Source: Desulfobacterales bacterium (GTDB taxonomy: Bacteria > Desulfobacterota > Desulfobacteria > Desulfobacterales > SpSt-501). From it: a stretch of DNA of 64,000 bases. The notes below the pieces were generated by a model. The model had not been told where the DNA came from. It ran no database searches and saw nothing but the letters and a program-made list of their open reading frames with translations. The DNA lies in assembly GCA_025454255.1 (NCBI GenBank), contig JALOOU010000045.1, positions 1 to 64,000 on the forward strand. The letters are read 5' to 3'. Of the stretch, positions 6,991 through 15,749 are shown in pieces (position 1 is the stretch's first letter; the number at the start of each line of letters is the position of its first letter). Both the position numbers and the translations under genes were made by a program.

Positions 6991-8049
6991 ATGAATCAAA
7001 TAGGTCGAGACCAAATCAGGCTGCAGGTCGGTTTTTATCCCGACTGGTTTTACAAGCACTACGGCATCTCCTTCGACAAACGGTACTACTTCGATCCGGA
7101 AACCCGCGTGGAAGCGCGCTTGGCCATCGACAAGGCACTTTATGAGCGTTTCGGCGACGTCGGTCTCGGCAGCGCTAAGCCAGTGCCCACTCCCACCATT
7201 ACGGCCGGGATGATCACGCTGCCGGCAGTCTTCGGCTGCGAGATCGTCTATGAAAACGAGGCGATTCCCTGGGCGATGCCCCTCAATCTCTCCGATGAGG
7301 CGGTGATGAAGCTTGAAGTCCCCGACATCTTGAATTCCTGGCCGATGACCGAATGGATCAAGCAGATCGAATACCTGAAGTCGAAGTACGGGAGGGTGGT
7401 CGGAGACATCAACACCACCGGCGTGCAGAATCTCGCGCTCAAGCTTCGCGGGGATCAGCTCTACATTGACTATTTCGAAAACCCGGATCTCTGCCGCCAT
7501 CTGCTCGAGGTCTGCACGGAAAGCGTCCGGCAGATGTTCGAGTTCAACTTCAAGGCGACTGGCACGGGCTCGGTGGACGTCACCCCCATGGCCGATCCGA
7601 AGCTGGCGACATTGGTCAACTGCACGATCGAGCAGATTTCAAACAATACCTACGAAGAATTCCTGCTCGAGTACGACAACCGGATAGCAGACGCATTTCA
7701 GCATGTCGGCTTGGGGGTTCACCACTGCGGCTCCGTCGACCAGGTGCTGCCCGGATACGCGAAGTTGCGGCATCTCAAGTTCGTCGAGGTCGGTTTCGGC
7801 TCGGACGTCCGGAACTGCCGTGACGTTCTCGGGCCCGATGTGGCCGTCAACGCGCGCATCAGTCCGGTCTTGATGAAGAACGGGTCCGCCGGGGAGGTTG
7901 AGGCCGAGGTCAAGCGGCTGATCCGCGACGGAGCGCCGCTCGATAGTTTCTCGATCGACGCGGTGGGGCTGACCTATGGAACCCCGGATGAAAATGTGAA
8001 GATCGCCCGGCGCACGGCAGCCGAATTCGGAAAGATTGGAACGAACTGA
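6991..8049 (+). CDS. Uroporphyrinogen-decarboxylase-like corrinoid methyltransferase (MtvB/MtaA type)
   Basis: This 352-residue protein has the UroD TIM-barrel fold used by methyltransferases that move a methyl group between a substrate and a corrinoid protein. HHCGSVD near residue 244 supplies the His-x-Cys zinc site of this family. GAGGAG lies seven bases before the ATG. It is first in an operon with a methyl-THF methyltransferase, a corrinoid protein and an activator. This is the B-A-C-activator layout of O-demethylase systems such as vanillate Mtv/Odm, so it is probably the substrate-side methyltransferase. A methoxylated aromatic is one candidate substrate; other methyl donors cannot be excluded. 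It shares one base with the next gene. Confidence 0.85.
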   Translation: MNQIGRDQIRLQVGFYPDWFYKHYGISFDKRYYFDPETRVEARLAIDKALYERFGDVGLGSAKPVPTPTITAGMITLPAVFGCEIVYENEAIPWAMPLNLSDEAVMKLEVPDILNSWPMTEWIKQIEYLKSKYGRVVGDINTTGVQNLALKLRGDQLYIDYFENPDLCRHLLEVCTESVRQMFEFNFKATGTGSVDVTPMADPKLATLVNCTIEQISNNTYEEFLLEYDNRIADAFQHVGLGVHHCGSVDQVLPGYAKLRHLKFVEVGFGSDVRNCRDVLGPDVAVNARISPVLMKNGSAGEVEAEVKRLIRDGAPLDSFSIDAVGLTYGTPDENVKIARRTAAEFGKIGTN

Positions 8050-8903
8050 TGGAAACCATACTTCAACGCAACACATGCACGGTGACTATCGGGCCGCAAC
8101 ACCCACTTGTCATCATCGGCGAGAGGATCAATCCGACTGGCCGGAAGAAGCTCGCTTGCGCCCTGGAAAAGGGCGAGCTCGACCTCGTGAGGGATGAAGC
8201 CGTTAAACAGGTGGCGGCAGGAGCGCACGTGCTGGACGTCAATGTGGGCGTTTCGGGCATTGACGAGCCCGGCCTACTCAGAGATGCCGTGAAGGTCGTC
8301 TGCGCCGCGGTCGCGGTCCCACTGTGCATCGATTCGGCCCTGCCGAGCGCGCTCGCGGCCGGGCTGAGCGTCTATGAAGGCAAGGCCCTGGTGAACTCCG
8401 TGAACGGAGAGGAGCGCAAGCTCAAGGAGGTGCTGCCGATCGTCAAGCACTACGGCGCCGCGGTCGTGGGGTTGACCATGGACGATGACGGCATCCCCCG
8501 GGATGCCGGTCGGCGCCTGGCCATAGCGGAAAAAATCGTGAACGCCGCCCAAAAAGAGGGCATCCCGATCGAGGACGTCATCATCGATCCCCTGGCGATG
8601 GCCGTCAGCACGGATTCCATGGCGGCGGTGGAAACCCTCAAAGCCATATCGCGGGTGCGCGAGAAGTTGGGCGTCAACCAGACGCTGGGTGCGAGCAACA
8701 TCTCTTTCGGCCTTCCGGAACGGCATGCGGTCAACGCGCTCTTCACCGCGCTGGCGGTTGCCAACGGCGTCACCTGCCCCATCCTGGATCCCACGGTTTG
8801 GGATATCCGGCGCGCAGCGCTGTTGACTGATCTGCTGCTGGGCAAGGACGAGTGGTGCATGAATTTCATCAGCGTGTACCGGGAGAAATTTCCTTTGGAC
8901 TGA
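8049..8903 (+). CDS. Methyltetrahydrofolate:corrinoid methyltransferase (MtvA/AcsE/MtgA-like, pterin-binding)
   Basis: This 284-residue pterin-binding TIM barrel is of the DHPS/MeTr family. Markers are VIIGERINPTGRKK (about residues 18-31), VLDVNVGVSGIDE, PLCIDSALPSALAAGL, VNSVNGEE and DPLAMAVSTD. It would transfer the methyl group from the methylated corrinoid protein to tetrahydrofolate, feeding the Wood-Ljungdahl pathway, or run in reverse. Its ATG overlaps the TGA of the UroD-like gene by one base, so translation is coupled. The length fits the family (about 260-290). Confidence 0.88.
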   Translation: METILQRNTCTVTIGPQHPLVIIGERINPTGRKKLACALEKGELDLVRDEAVKQVAAGAHVLDVNVGVSGIDEPGLLRDAVKVVCAAVAVPLCIDSALPSALAAGLSVYEGKALVNSVNGEERKLKEVLPIVKHYGAAVVGLTMDDDGIPRDAGRRLAIAEKIVNAAQKEGIPIEDVIIDPLAMAVSTDSMAAVETLKAISRVREKLGVNQTLGASNISFGLPERHAVNALFTALAVANGVTCPILDPTVWDIRRAALLTDLLLGKDEWCMNFISVYREKFPLD

Positions 8904-8935
8904 TGATCGATCCCTTTTCGGAAAGGAGTTGGAAC

Positions 8936-9580
8936 TTGGTGAATCTCGATGCCCTTACAGAAGCCGTGGTCAAAGGCAAGCGCAAGGACGCCGTCGAATT
9001 GACACAGCAGGCCATACGGGATGGTCATGATCCCGAAAAGATCATCAACACCTACCTGATCCCCGGCCTCAACAGGGTCGGGGAAAGGTTCCAAAAACGG
9101 GAGATCTTCGTCCCGGAGATGATGATATCGGCAAAGACGATGCAGGCCTGCGTCGAATTGCTGAAGCCGCTCATCGCTAAAGACACCGCGCCCGCGCTGG
9201 GTGTGATCGTCATCGGAACCGTTTTCGGCGATCTGCACGACATCGGCAAGAACCTGGTCAAGCTGCTCCTGGAGAGCTCCGGCTTCAAGGTGGTGGATCT
9301 AGGGGAAAACGTGCCGTCCCAAAAATTCGTTGAGGCGGCGCGGCTTCACGACGCGTCGGTCGTGGGCCTCTCCTCGCTGCTGACGACAGGGGATCCCTAC
9401 GTCGAGGAGACGGTCAAGGCCATCAAGGCGAGCGATGTCGGCGCCAAGGTAAGGATCATCTGCGGCGGAGCGGCGCTCACCCCGAAATTCGTCGAAGGCC
9501 AATGCGGAGCCGACGCCTATGCCAAGGATGCCGCGGACGGTGTCAATAAAATCAAGAAACTGCTGGAGATCGCCGTCTGA
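8936..9580 (+). CDS. Methyltransferase cognate corrinoid protein (MtvC/MtbC/MttC-like)
   Basis: This protein of about 214 residues has a helical cap (NLDALTEAVVKGKRKDAVELTQQAI) and a B12-binding Rossmann domain. DLHDIGKN near residue 100 carries the histidine that ligates cobalt, with GLSSLLTT and GGAALT completing the cobamide tail pocket. The start is either TTG 8936 (seven bases after AGGAG, preferred) or GTG 8939; the ATG at 8852 in the ORF track lies inside the upstream gene. It carries the methyl group between the two methyltransferases encoded immediately upstream. Confidence 0.9.
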   Translation: MVNLDALTEAVVKGKRKDAVELTQQAIRDGHDPEKIINTYLIPGLNRVGERFQKREIFVPEMMISAKTMQACVELLKPLIAKDTAPALGVIVIGTVFGDLHDIGKNLVKLLLESSGFKVVDLGENVPSQKFVEAARLHDASVVGLSSLLTTGDPYVEETVKAIKASDVGAKVRIICGGAALTPKFVEGQCGADAYAKDAADGVNKIKKLLEIAV

Positions 9581-9643
9581 ACCGGCTGTTTTTGAAGGTC
9601 TACATGGCCTTAGCCGCTGGCATGATGGGACCACCTCGCTGAT

Positions 9644-11509
9644 GTGAAGCAGGTTATGGTACACTTTCCGGAAACGGGCCGCCAGGAAACTGCGCGAGAA
9701 GGGGAAACGCTGCTCGATCTGGCCCGGCGGATATACCTGCCGATCTCCTCCGTATGCGGAGGCCAAGGCCGATGCGGCAAATGCCGGATCATCGTGGAGC
9801 AGGCGGAACCCGGCCTGCCGCCCCCAACGGAAAAAGAAGGTCGGCTCCTGGGGGATCTCATCCATAAAGGCTATCGGCTCGCCTGCGAAACCCCCGCTTC
9901 CGGCGCATCGGAGGTGCGTTTCCCCCTCGCCAGCCGGCATCATGGCCATGTAATTTTGACCGCACCTGCGGCACTCTCCGCCGCGCTGAAGCCGCGGCCC
10001 AACCTGGAAGCTTACGAGGTAATCGTTCCGGAACCCGTTCTGGCACCGCCTGTGGCCGATCGCGAGCGGCTGCTCCAGGCGCTCGGGAATGTCCTGGCGC
10101 TCAAGTCCCGCCGCCTTCAGGCCGATCCGTCGGTTCTGCGGCGGCTGCCGCACGTGCTGCGGTCCGCCAACCACCATGTGACAGTAGTGATCCGCAACCG
10201 GCGCGAAATCGTGGACGCGCGCCCGGGCGGCCGGCAGCGTCTTTACGGCATCGCCTTCGACGTCGGGACGACGACGGTGGTCGGGTATCTGCTCGACCTG
10301 CAAAGCGGAGAGACGCTGGCCGTCAGGTCCGCGCTTAACCCCCAGGCCGCCTACGGGGCCGACGTCATCAGCCGGATCACCCACAGTATGAAGCAGGCGG
10401 CCGGCCTTGTCCAGCTCCAGGCGGCGGTTGTGGATTGCCTAAATAGGATTACCGCGGTTGCCAGCTCGGATGCCGGAATCGCTCCGGACGACATCGTCGA
10501 GGCTTGCGCCGTAGGTAATACCGCCATGCACCATTTTCTCTTCGGCCTGGACCCGCGTTATTTGGCGGCGGCCCCTTACCCGGCGGCGCTTCAGCGCGGT
10601 CAGGAGTTCCGTGCGCGCGATTTCGGCCTCAATATCTGCCCTGCCGGCTATATCTACCTGCCCCCTTTGAAAGCCGGTTTCGTCGGCAGCGATGCCATCG
10701 CCTGCGTCGTCGCCACACGCATGCACCATAGCCGGCTGCCGACCCTTCTTGTCGACCTCGGAACCAACGGAGAGATTGTTTACGGCAACCGAGAGAAAAT
10801 GGCCTGCTGCTCGACGGCGGCCGGCCCTGCGTTCGAGGGCGGCCATATTCGATGGGGCATGCGGGCCGCGAACGGGGCGATCGAGCGCCTCCGTCTATCG
10901 CCCGGCAGCCTCGAGGTGGAGGCCGTCACGATTGGGGGGCAGCGTCCCGTGGGAATATGCGGCTCAGGGCTGATCTCTGCAGCGGCGGAGCTAATCCGGT
11001 ATGGGGTCTTGCTGCAGACGGGAAGTTTCAACCCAAAGCTGCAGCATCCTCGTCTTCGTCGCGGCCGAGATGGGTGGGAATTCGTCCTGGCCTGGGAGCC
11101 GGAGACCGATGTCGGCGAGGACGTCGTCATGACCCAGAAGGATGTCTCCGAATTGATCATGGCCAAGGCAGCCATCCACGCGGGCGCTTCGCTGCTGATC
11201 GAGCAGCTGGGGATCGGATCTCCCGCGCGGATCCTCATGGCCGGTGCCGGCGGCAATTACATCGCGCCCCAGGATGCCGCAGCCATCGGGCTTCTTCCGG
11301 GCTGCGGGCAAGAGAGGCTCCAGGGCGTGGGGAATGCGGCAGGTTATGGCGCCTGCATGATGCTCCTCAACTCGTCCATGCGCGGGACGGCGGAACGGAT
11401 TTCTCGAAGGATCGATTACCTCGAATTGGCCGCCGAAAAGCGCTTCCAGGAGCTCTTCGTATCCGGGATGTTTTTTCCATCCGCCTCCGACTATGGCAAC
11501 GAATTCTGA
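9644..11509 (+). CDS. Reductive activator of corrinoid enzymes (RACE; RamA-type, [2Fe-2S] + DUF4445/ASKHA)
   Basis: This 621-residue protein re-reduces inactive Co(II) corrinoid to Co(I) in an ATP-dependent step. The N-terminal ferredoxin domain has SVCGGQGRCGKC near residue 40 and CETP further on, giving four cysteines for a [2Fe-2S] cluster. A linker and a large actin-like ATPase domain follow (IAFDVGTTTVVGYLLDL, LVDLGTNGEIV, MAGAGGNYI). The C-terminal methanogen RamA ferredoxin repeats are absent, as in bacterial RACE proteins. GTG 9644 or ATG 9656 could be the start. It is the last gene of the methyltransferase operon. Confidence 0.92.
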   Translation: MKQVMVHFPETGRQETAREGETLLDLARRIYLPISSVCGGQGRCGKCRIIVEQAEPGLPPPTEKEGRLLGDLIHKGYRLACETPASGASEVRFPLASRHHGHVILTAPAALSAALKPRPNLEAYEVIVPEPVLAPPVADRERLLQALGNVLALKSRRLQADPSVLRRLPHVLRSANHHVTVVIRNRREIVDARPGGRQRLYGIAFDVGTTTVVGYLLDLQSGETLAVRSALNPQAAYGADVISRITHSMKQAAGLVQLQAAVVDCLNRITAVASSDAGIAPDDIVEACAVGNTAMHHFLFGLDPRYLAAAPYPAALQRGQEFRARDFGLNICPAGYIYLPPLKAGFVGSDAIACVVATRMHHSRLPTLLVDLGTNGEIVYGNREKMACCSTAAGPAFEGGHIRWGMRAANGAIERLRLSPGSLEVEAVTIGGQRPVGICGSGLISAAAELIRYGVLLQTGSFNPKLQHPRLRRGRDGWEFVLAWEPETDVGEDVVMTQKDVSELIMAKAAIHAGASLLIEQLGIGSPARILMAGAGGNYIAPQDAAAIGLLPGCGQERLQGVGNAAGYGACMMLLNSSMRGTAERISRRIDYLELAAEKRFQELFVSGMFFPSASDYGNEF

Positions 11510-11612
11510 TTTAGCCGCCGAAATAGGCCGGTGCACAGCTCTCCGCCTGCCCCTTTATTAATCGCGCTGCGGTTGGTATTCTATCCGGGCGCGGCCTCAT
11601 TGTCCTTACAGG

Positions 11613-11649
11613 GTCATTCCGGCGGGTTCCGGATCAAGTCCGGCATGAC
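11613..11649. repeat. Intergenic inverted repeat (GTCATTCCGG ... CCGGCATGAC)
   Basis: Ten-base arms with one mismatch flank a 17-base centre that contains CCGGATCAAGTCCGG. It sits in the 197-base gap before the activator gene and resembles short palindromic repeats scattered in many proteobacterial genomes. No T-run follows. Confidence 0.5.
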
Positions 11650-11706
11650 GGGACTATTTCCAGGCAGTTTATAGGGCGACTTACTCCCCCATCCAGGAAG
11701 GCACCT

Positions 11707-13455
11707 ATGCCACGATCGGACACCCTTACACAAGAACTGATCTCGGCTGCGGTTGACGCAGGCCCTTGCGGAATGGTCATCAGCGACGCCGATGGCTTCA
11801 TCGTATTTGCGAACCGAAAAGCGGAAGAGCTGCTCTCGGCGAGGCACGGGGGGCTCATCGGACAGAGTGTCAACACCCAGATCACCTTTTTCTCACCCAC
11901 CAAGGAGCAGCCCCACGTTTATCATGCCCCCGCCCACGTGCTGGGAAAGGGGGTCGTGCTCTTCCGCAACCCGCTGGAGGTCAAGGAGCAACCGAGAGGC
12001 GAGTTGTGGCTGCTGTTCGAGGAGAGCTTCATCCTCCCGCTCAAGGCCTCCTGCACCCCGGAGGTCGATCAAACCATCGAGTCGCTCATCGAGGGCTTCT
12101 ACGACGGGATCGTGCTGGTGGAAAAAGATCGTATCATTCGCGTCAACAGCAGCTTTGCCCGCATCACCGGCATCAAGGAGGACGCGATGCTGGGGATCAA
12201 GGTTGGGGAGTTGGATGGCGCAAACCACATCTGTCTTCACACCATCCAGGAAGTCGTGCGGCTCGCCCAGCAGATGCGCAAAAGTGTAACGAGCATGGGC
12301 AAGCTGAGGCATGGAAACGAAATCTACGTTACGGCAACCCCGGTGCAGCCGCGAGCCGATATCGGGTATATCATGGTCAATGTCCGAGACGTCACGGAGC
12401 TTCAGCTTCTCAAGGAGGAGGTGTCGCGGCTGCTAGCGCTTTACCTCTCCACTCCGCAGGAGGTGCGCATCAGCCAAATCACCGGGCAGGAGATCGTGAC
12501 TGAAAACCGCGTCATGCGCGGGATCCTGGATCTGGTCGCCAGGCTGGCCCAGGTCGACTCCACGGTGTTATTCGAAGGGGAGAGCGGTACCGGCAAAGAA
12601 GTTCTGGCCCGGCTCACGCATCGATTGAGTTCGCGAAGAAAAGGTCCCTTCATTTCCGTCAACTGCGGCGCCATCCCGGAGACCCTTTTCGAATCCGAGC
12701 TCTTCGGCTATGCCAAAGGGGCGTTTACCGGTGCGGTAAACGACGGAAAGCCGGGGTTTTTCGAGTTGGCGGACGACGGCGTGCTGTTTCTGGACGAAGT
12801 GAGCGAGATCCCTCTCAACTGCCAGGTCAAGCTGCTGAAGGTAATCGAAAACCTCGAGGTCATGCGGGTCGGCGGGGTGAAGACCACGCAGTTCAACGTG
12901 CGCGTCATCGCCGCCACAAACAAGAGCCTGCCCAAGATGGTCAAAGAAGGCACGTTCCGCGAAGACCTCTATTATCGGCTGTACGTCGTGCCCATCAAAA
13001 TACCCCCGCTGCGCGAGCGAAGGGAAGATATCTTCTCCCTGGCGTGGCACTTTCTGAGGGTATGCAACCAGAAATTCAAGCAGTCCAAGCGGTTTTCCAA
13101 GGAAATCATCCAGGCGATGGAGACGTATGACTGGCCTGGGAATGTGCGTGAGCTCCAGAACGTCATCGAACGGTTGACGCTAACCACGGATGATGAACTC
13201 CTCAGACCCGAGCATCTGCCCTTGAGCATATTCCAGGAGCCGCCGGGCGAAAATGCCATGTTGAAAATCAACGGCTTCCTGCCTTTGGAGAGAGCCCGCG
13301 AGGCGGTGGAAAGGCAACTTATCGTCCAAGCGCTCTCGCTTCGAGGGACTACCCGCGAAGCTGCCCGTTTGCTTGGGGTGAACCATTCGACCGTAGTGCG
13401 GAAAGTCAAACGTTACGGGATAAAGGTCCGGGAAGGATTTCCGGGGAAGTCCTGA
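11707..13455 (+). CDS. PAS-domain sigma-54-dependent transcriptional activator (NtrC/TyrR-type enhancer-binding protein)
   Basis: This 582-residue regulator has two N-terminal PAS-like sensory domains (about 1-110 and 125-240), an AAA+ core and a C-terminal helix-turn-helix. The core has GESGTGKE (about residue 291), GYAKGAFTGA (about 336), the loop that contacts sigma-54, and Walker B GVLFLDEVSE. The HTH is GTTREAARLLGVNHSTVVRKV near residue 556. There is no receiver domain, so it probably senses a small molecule or redox state directly. It lies right after the methyltransferase operon, and the two sigma-54 promoters in this cluster are the obvious targets. Confidence 0.93.
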   Translation: MPRSDTLTQELISAAVDAGPCGMVISDADGFIVFANRKAEELLSARHGGLIGQSVNTQITFFSPTKEQPHVYHAPAHVLGKGVVLFRNPLEVKEQPRGELWLLFEESFILPLKASCTPEVDQTIESLIEGFYDGIVLVEKDRIIRVNSSFARITGIKEDAMLGIKVGELDGANHICLHTIQEVVRLAQQMRKSVTSMGKLRHGNEIYVTATPVQPRADIGYIMVNVRDVTELQLLKEEVSRLLALYLSTPQEVRISQITGQEIVTENRVMRGILDLVARLAQVDSTVLFEGESGTGKEVLARLTHRLSSRRKGPFISVNCGAIPETLFESELFGYAKGAFTGAVNDGKPGFFELADDGVLFLDEVSEIPLNCQVKLLKVIENLEVMRVGGVKTTQFNVRVIAATNKSLPKMVKEGTFREDLYYRLYVVPIKIPPLRERREDIFSLAWHFLRVCNQKFKQSKRFSKEIIQAMETYDWPGNVRELQNVIERLTLTTDDELLRPEHLPLSIFQEPPGENAMLKINGFLPLERAREAVERQLIVQALSLRGTTREAARLLGVNHSTVVRKVKRYGIKVREGFPGKS

Positions 13456-13562
13456 CAGACGAGGCCTCCCTACCGGATTGGGCGCCTGCAGGGGAGATAT
13501 CCGTATCGCTGAAATACCCGGAAGATGGCCGGGAAAAGTCTTAGCTGCCACAAGAGACATGT

Positions 13563-14378
13563 ATGAGCGATATTCTTTATGCCAGTGCTGTCATTGCCTG
13601 CGCCTCGTTTTCGCAATCGGTGTCCGGGGTGGGCTTCGCCATGGTGGCCACGCCGTTTCTATTGACGATCATGAACGTTAAAGACGCCGTGTTGATCGGG
13701 TTCAGTATGGCATGGCTGAGTCAGATAGTTATCGTCTATCGGCACCGGAGTGCGATCCACCCCCAGATGTGCTTCAATTTCGTTTTCGGCAGTGCCGTGG
13801 GCGCCCCGTTTGGTCTATGGATCTTCTCCGCATCCAGCTTCGACTCGCTGAAATTGATCGTTTGCGTTGCGCTGTTTTCCATCGCCCTTTATTCGCTCTG
13901 CACGATATGCCGGAACTGGCGCACCATCGACCGCACCGTTTCCTATCGGTTACTCCAACAAGAGGCCTCTACGCTCTGGGATATAAAGGAGTTCCTGCGG
14001 TGGGGCCGTTCCGGGCGCGTCCAGCTGATCGTCGGAAGCATCGCCGGTTTTTTCGGAGCGAGCATCGGGATGCCCGGAATTCCGTTAACGGTATATTTCA
14101 ACACGCTCAATGTCGAAAAAGACGTCGCCCGAAGCACCTCCCTTGCTTTCTTCATCGTTCTCCTGGGAGCCACACTCGCCATGAACTGGTGGGTGGGAAC
14201 AATCAGCCCGCGCGTGCTGGCGATGGCGCCATGGCTCATTCCTGCGGTCCTCATCGGGATGGTAGTCGGAAACTTGGTTTTCCCGCATATCCCGCAACGC
14301 TGGTTCCAATTGACCTTGAACATGATTCTGCTCTATTCGGGATGCAAAATATTCGTCGACTATCTTGGAATGCCGTAA
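13563..14378 (+). CDS. TauE/SafE-family membrane permease
   Basis: This 271-residue polytopic protein has about eight hydrophobic segments. The repeated TauE motif appears as SQSVSGVGFAMVATPFLL near residue 18 and again as FFGASIGMPGIPLTVYF near residue 165. Family members export sulfite, sulfonates or other small organic anions and are typically 240-300 residues. It follows the activator gene by 107 bases and could export the demethylated product or a counter-anion. That role is inferred from position alone. Confidence 0.85.
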   Translation: MSDILYASAVIACASFSQSVSGVGFAMVATPFLLTIMNVKDAVLIGFSMAWLSQIVIVYRHRSAIHPQMCFNFVFGSAVGAPFGLWIFSASSFDSLKLIVCVALFSIALYSLCTICRNWRTIDRTVSYRLLQQEASTLWDIKEFLRWGRSGRVQLIVGSIAGFFGASIGMPGIPLTVYFNTLNVEKDVARSTSLAFFIVLLGATLAMNWWVGTISPRVLAMAPWLIPAVLIGMVVGNLVFPHIPQRWFQLTLNMILLYSGCKIFVDYLGMP

Positions 14379-14518
14379 GCAAACTGAACTTTATTTCGAC
14401 CGATTCAGGGATCCATGTCGATGCGGATCTTTTCTTACGTCCTCACGGCAGCCACCTTTGCCTATCGGGCTGAAGGGAAGGATGGGATTCCCTTTGCTTT
14501 CACCCGGTTGTCCAAGCC

Positions 14519-14767
14519 TCAGGGGTTGGGCTGCATCTCTACCCAGTCCCCGCGCTGCTTGACATTGGAGTTCTAATTCGGGCTTTCCGTGAGAATATAG
14601 TCCTCGCAGCGGTTGGCCCAGACCTGCCGGTACGTGGAAGGCAGTTCGAAGGACTCTGCTCGGACCGGGTATCTATAGGTCTCGGTTCCACGAATGTACT
14701 CGCTCCATGCGCGGTTGAGGCGGTCCTGGCGGCGGTTGGTGTCCTGCCACTGCTGCTGCGCTGGTCG
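14519..14767 (-). pseudogene. Decayed gene fragment (WSEYIRG...YRQVWANRCEDYILTESPN-type protein)
   Basis: One minus-strand frame reads QQQWQDTNRRQDRLNRAWSE, then YIRGTETYRYPVRAE, LPSTYRQVWANRCEDYILTE, then TAG (14573-14575), NSNVKQRGDWVEMQPNP and TGA. Another TAG (14768-14770) interrupts the frame upstream. The segment strongly resembles the C-terminal tail of a conserved hypothetical protein family whose members end in a similar W...YIRG...LPS.Y...W pattern. Two in-frame stops and no start or RBS indicate decay. It lies with an IS200 remnant in the same gap. Confidence 0.5.
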
Positions 14768-14954
14768 CTAATTTAGGCACTGGTGCGCGACAGCGCCCGA
14801 CCGGCGACCTTCCTCTTCAGGGTACTACGGGTCCAACGGGTCGAAGTTGATTAAGGGGTGATGGCCAACGTGGTGATTGGGGTTGGTTGCAATGCGTTCG
14901 GGCCGGTGCCGGAGTACACGATTATTGTCCCCTTCTGGGATTGGGAGAAAACCC

Positions 14955-15462
14955 TCGCCTTCAGGCGATCCAGTATGGTTGCTGTATGGAACACTATCGT
15001 AGATCGTGCCATACCGTTTACGAGTTGAAATATCATTTGGTATGGATCATCAAATGCCGCAAGCCGGTTTTGACATGAGAGGTCGCCAGCTGGATGCTGG
15101 AGTTGGTGAGATGAGAGATGTTTGCAAGGCGCGAGATGTAGTGATTCTCAAGGGACACATTTCGCGGGAGCATGTGCATATCTTTGTGTCGGTTCTCCCG
15201 CAGCTTTCGATCAGTGAGCTGATGATGTCGATCAAGGGGTTAACGTCACGGAAGATTCTGATGGAGTTCAAGACCCTGAACCGTCAGGTTTGGGGGCGAC
15301 ACTTTTGGACCCGAGGCTACTTTGTGGCCAGCTCGGGGAACATCACAGATAAACGAAATATATCTAACAGCAAAACCAAGAACCTCCGGACGCTGACTTT
15401 AAGATCGGTGGTGATCCGTAAACTTCAGTCGGCTTTCAGTCGACACCAAAGCCACCGGCTTT
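14955..15462 (+). mobile_element. IS200/IS605-type insertion sequence remnant with end hairpins
   Basis: The left hairpin TCGCC-TTCA-GGCGA (14955-14968) lies 18 bases before the transposase ATG. The right hairpin AAAGCC-ACC-GGCTTT (15448-15462) lies at the end of the coding region. Such subterminal hairpins are what IS200/IS605 Y1 transposases recognise. The element ends are otherwise undefined, and the transposase is broken, so the copy is probably immobile on its own. Confidence 0.65.
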
Positions 15463-15465
15463 AGC
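14986..15465 (+). pseudogene. IS200-type TnpA (Y1 transposase), disrupted by stop and frameshifts
   Basis: The reading starts MEHYRRSCHTVYELKYHLVW with IKCRKPVLT, then hits TGA at about 15076. It continues in frame as EVASWMLELVR and shifts frame into EMRDVCKARDVVILKGHISREHVHIFVSV. The HVH metal motif is intact, followed by LMMSIKGLTSRKILMEF and WGRHFWTRGYFVASSGNIT. A further frame shift gives EPPDADFKIGGDP. All parts match the usual order of a TnpA of about 140 residues, with Y1-helix sequence VASSGN. At least one stop and two frame changes make it a pseudogene. Confidence 0.8.
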
Positions 15466-15749
15466 CGCTGTTGTTGTTTGCTTTTTCATTAAAAAAAATC
15501 CCCAAGATGAAGCCACTGCATGATCCGCCGATTAACCGCCCCAATTATCCCAGCAACTTCCTCCGAGATGTCTCCTGAAGGCCGCAGCTGCATCTGATAC
15601 AAATCAGCACATAGCGTGCCTGGTTCGAAACGTATGAAGGATGTCATGGAGGTTGGGATTAACTGAGCAAAGGTGCAGAAGCCGTAAGGGTTGCCTTAAT
15701 CGCCGATATCATTAAGGGCCGGCCATATCATGACATCAATATTTGTGAT

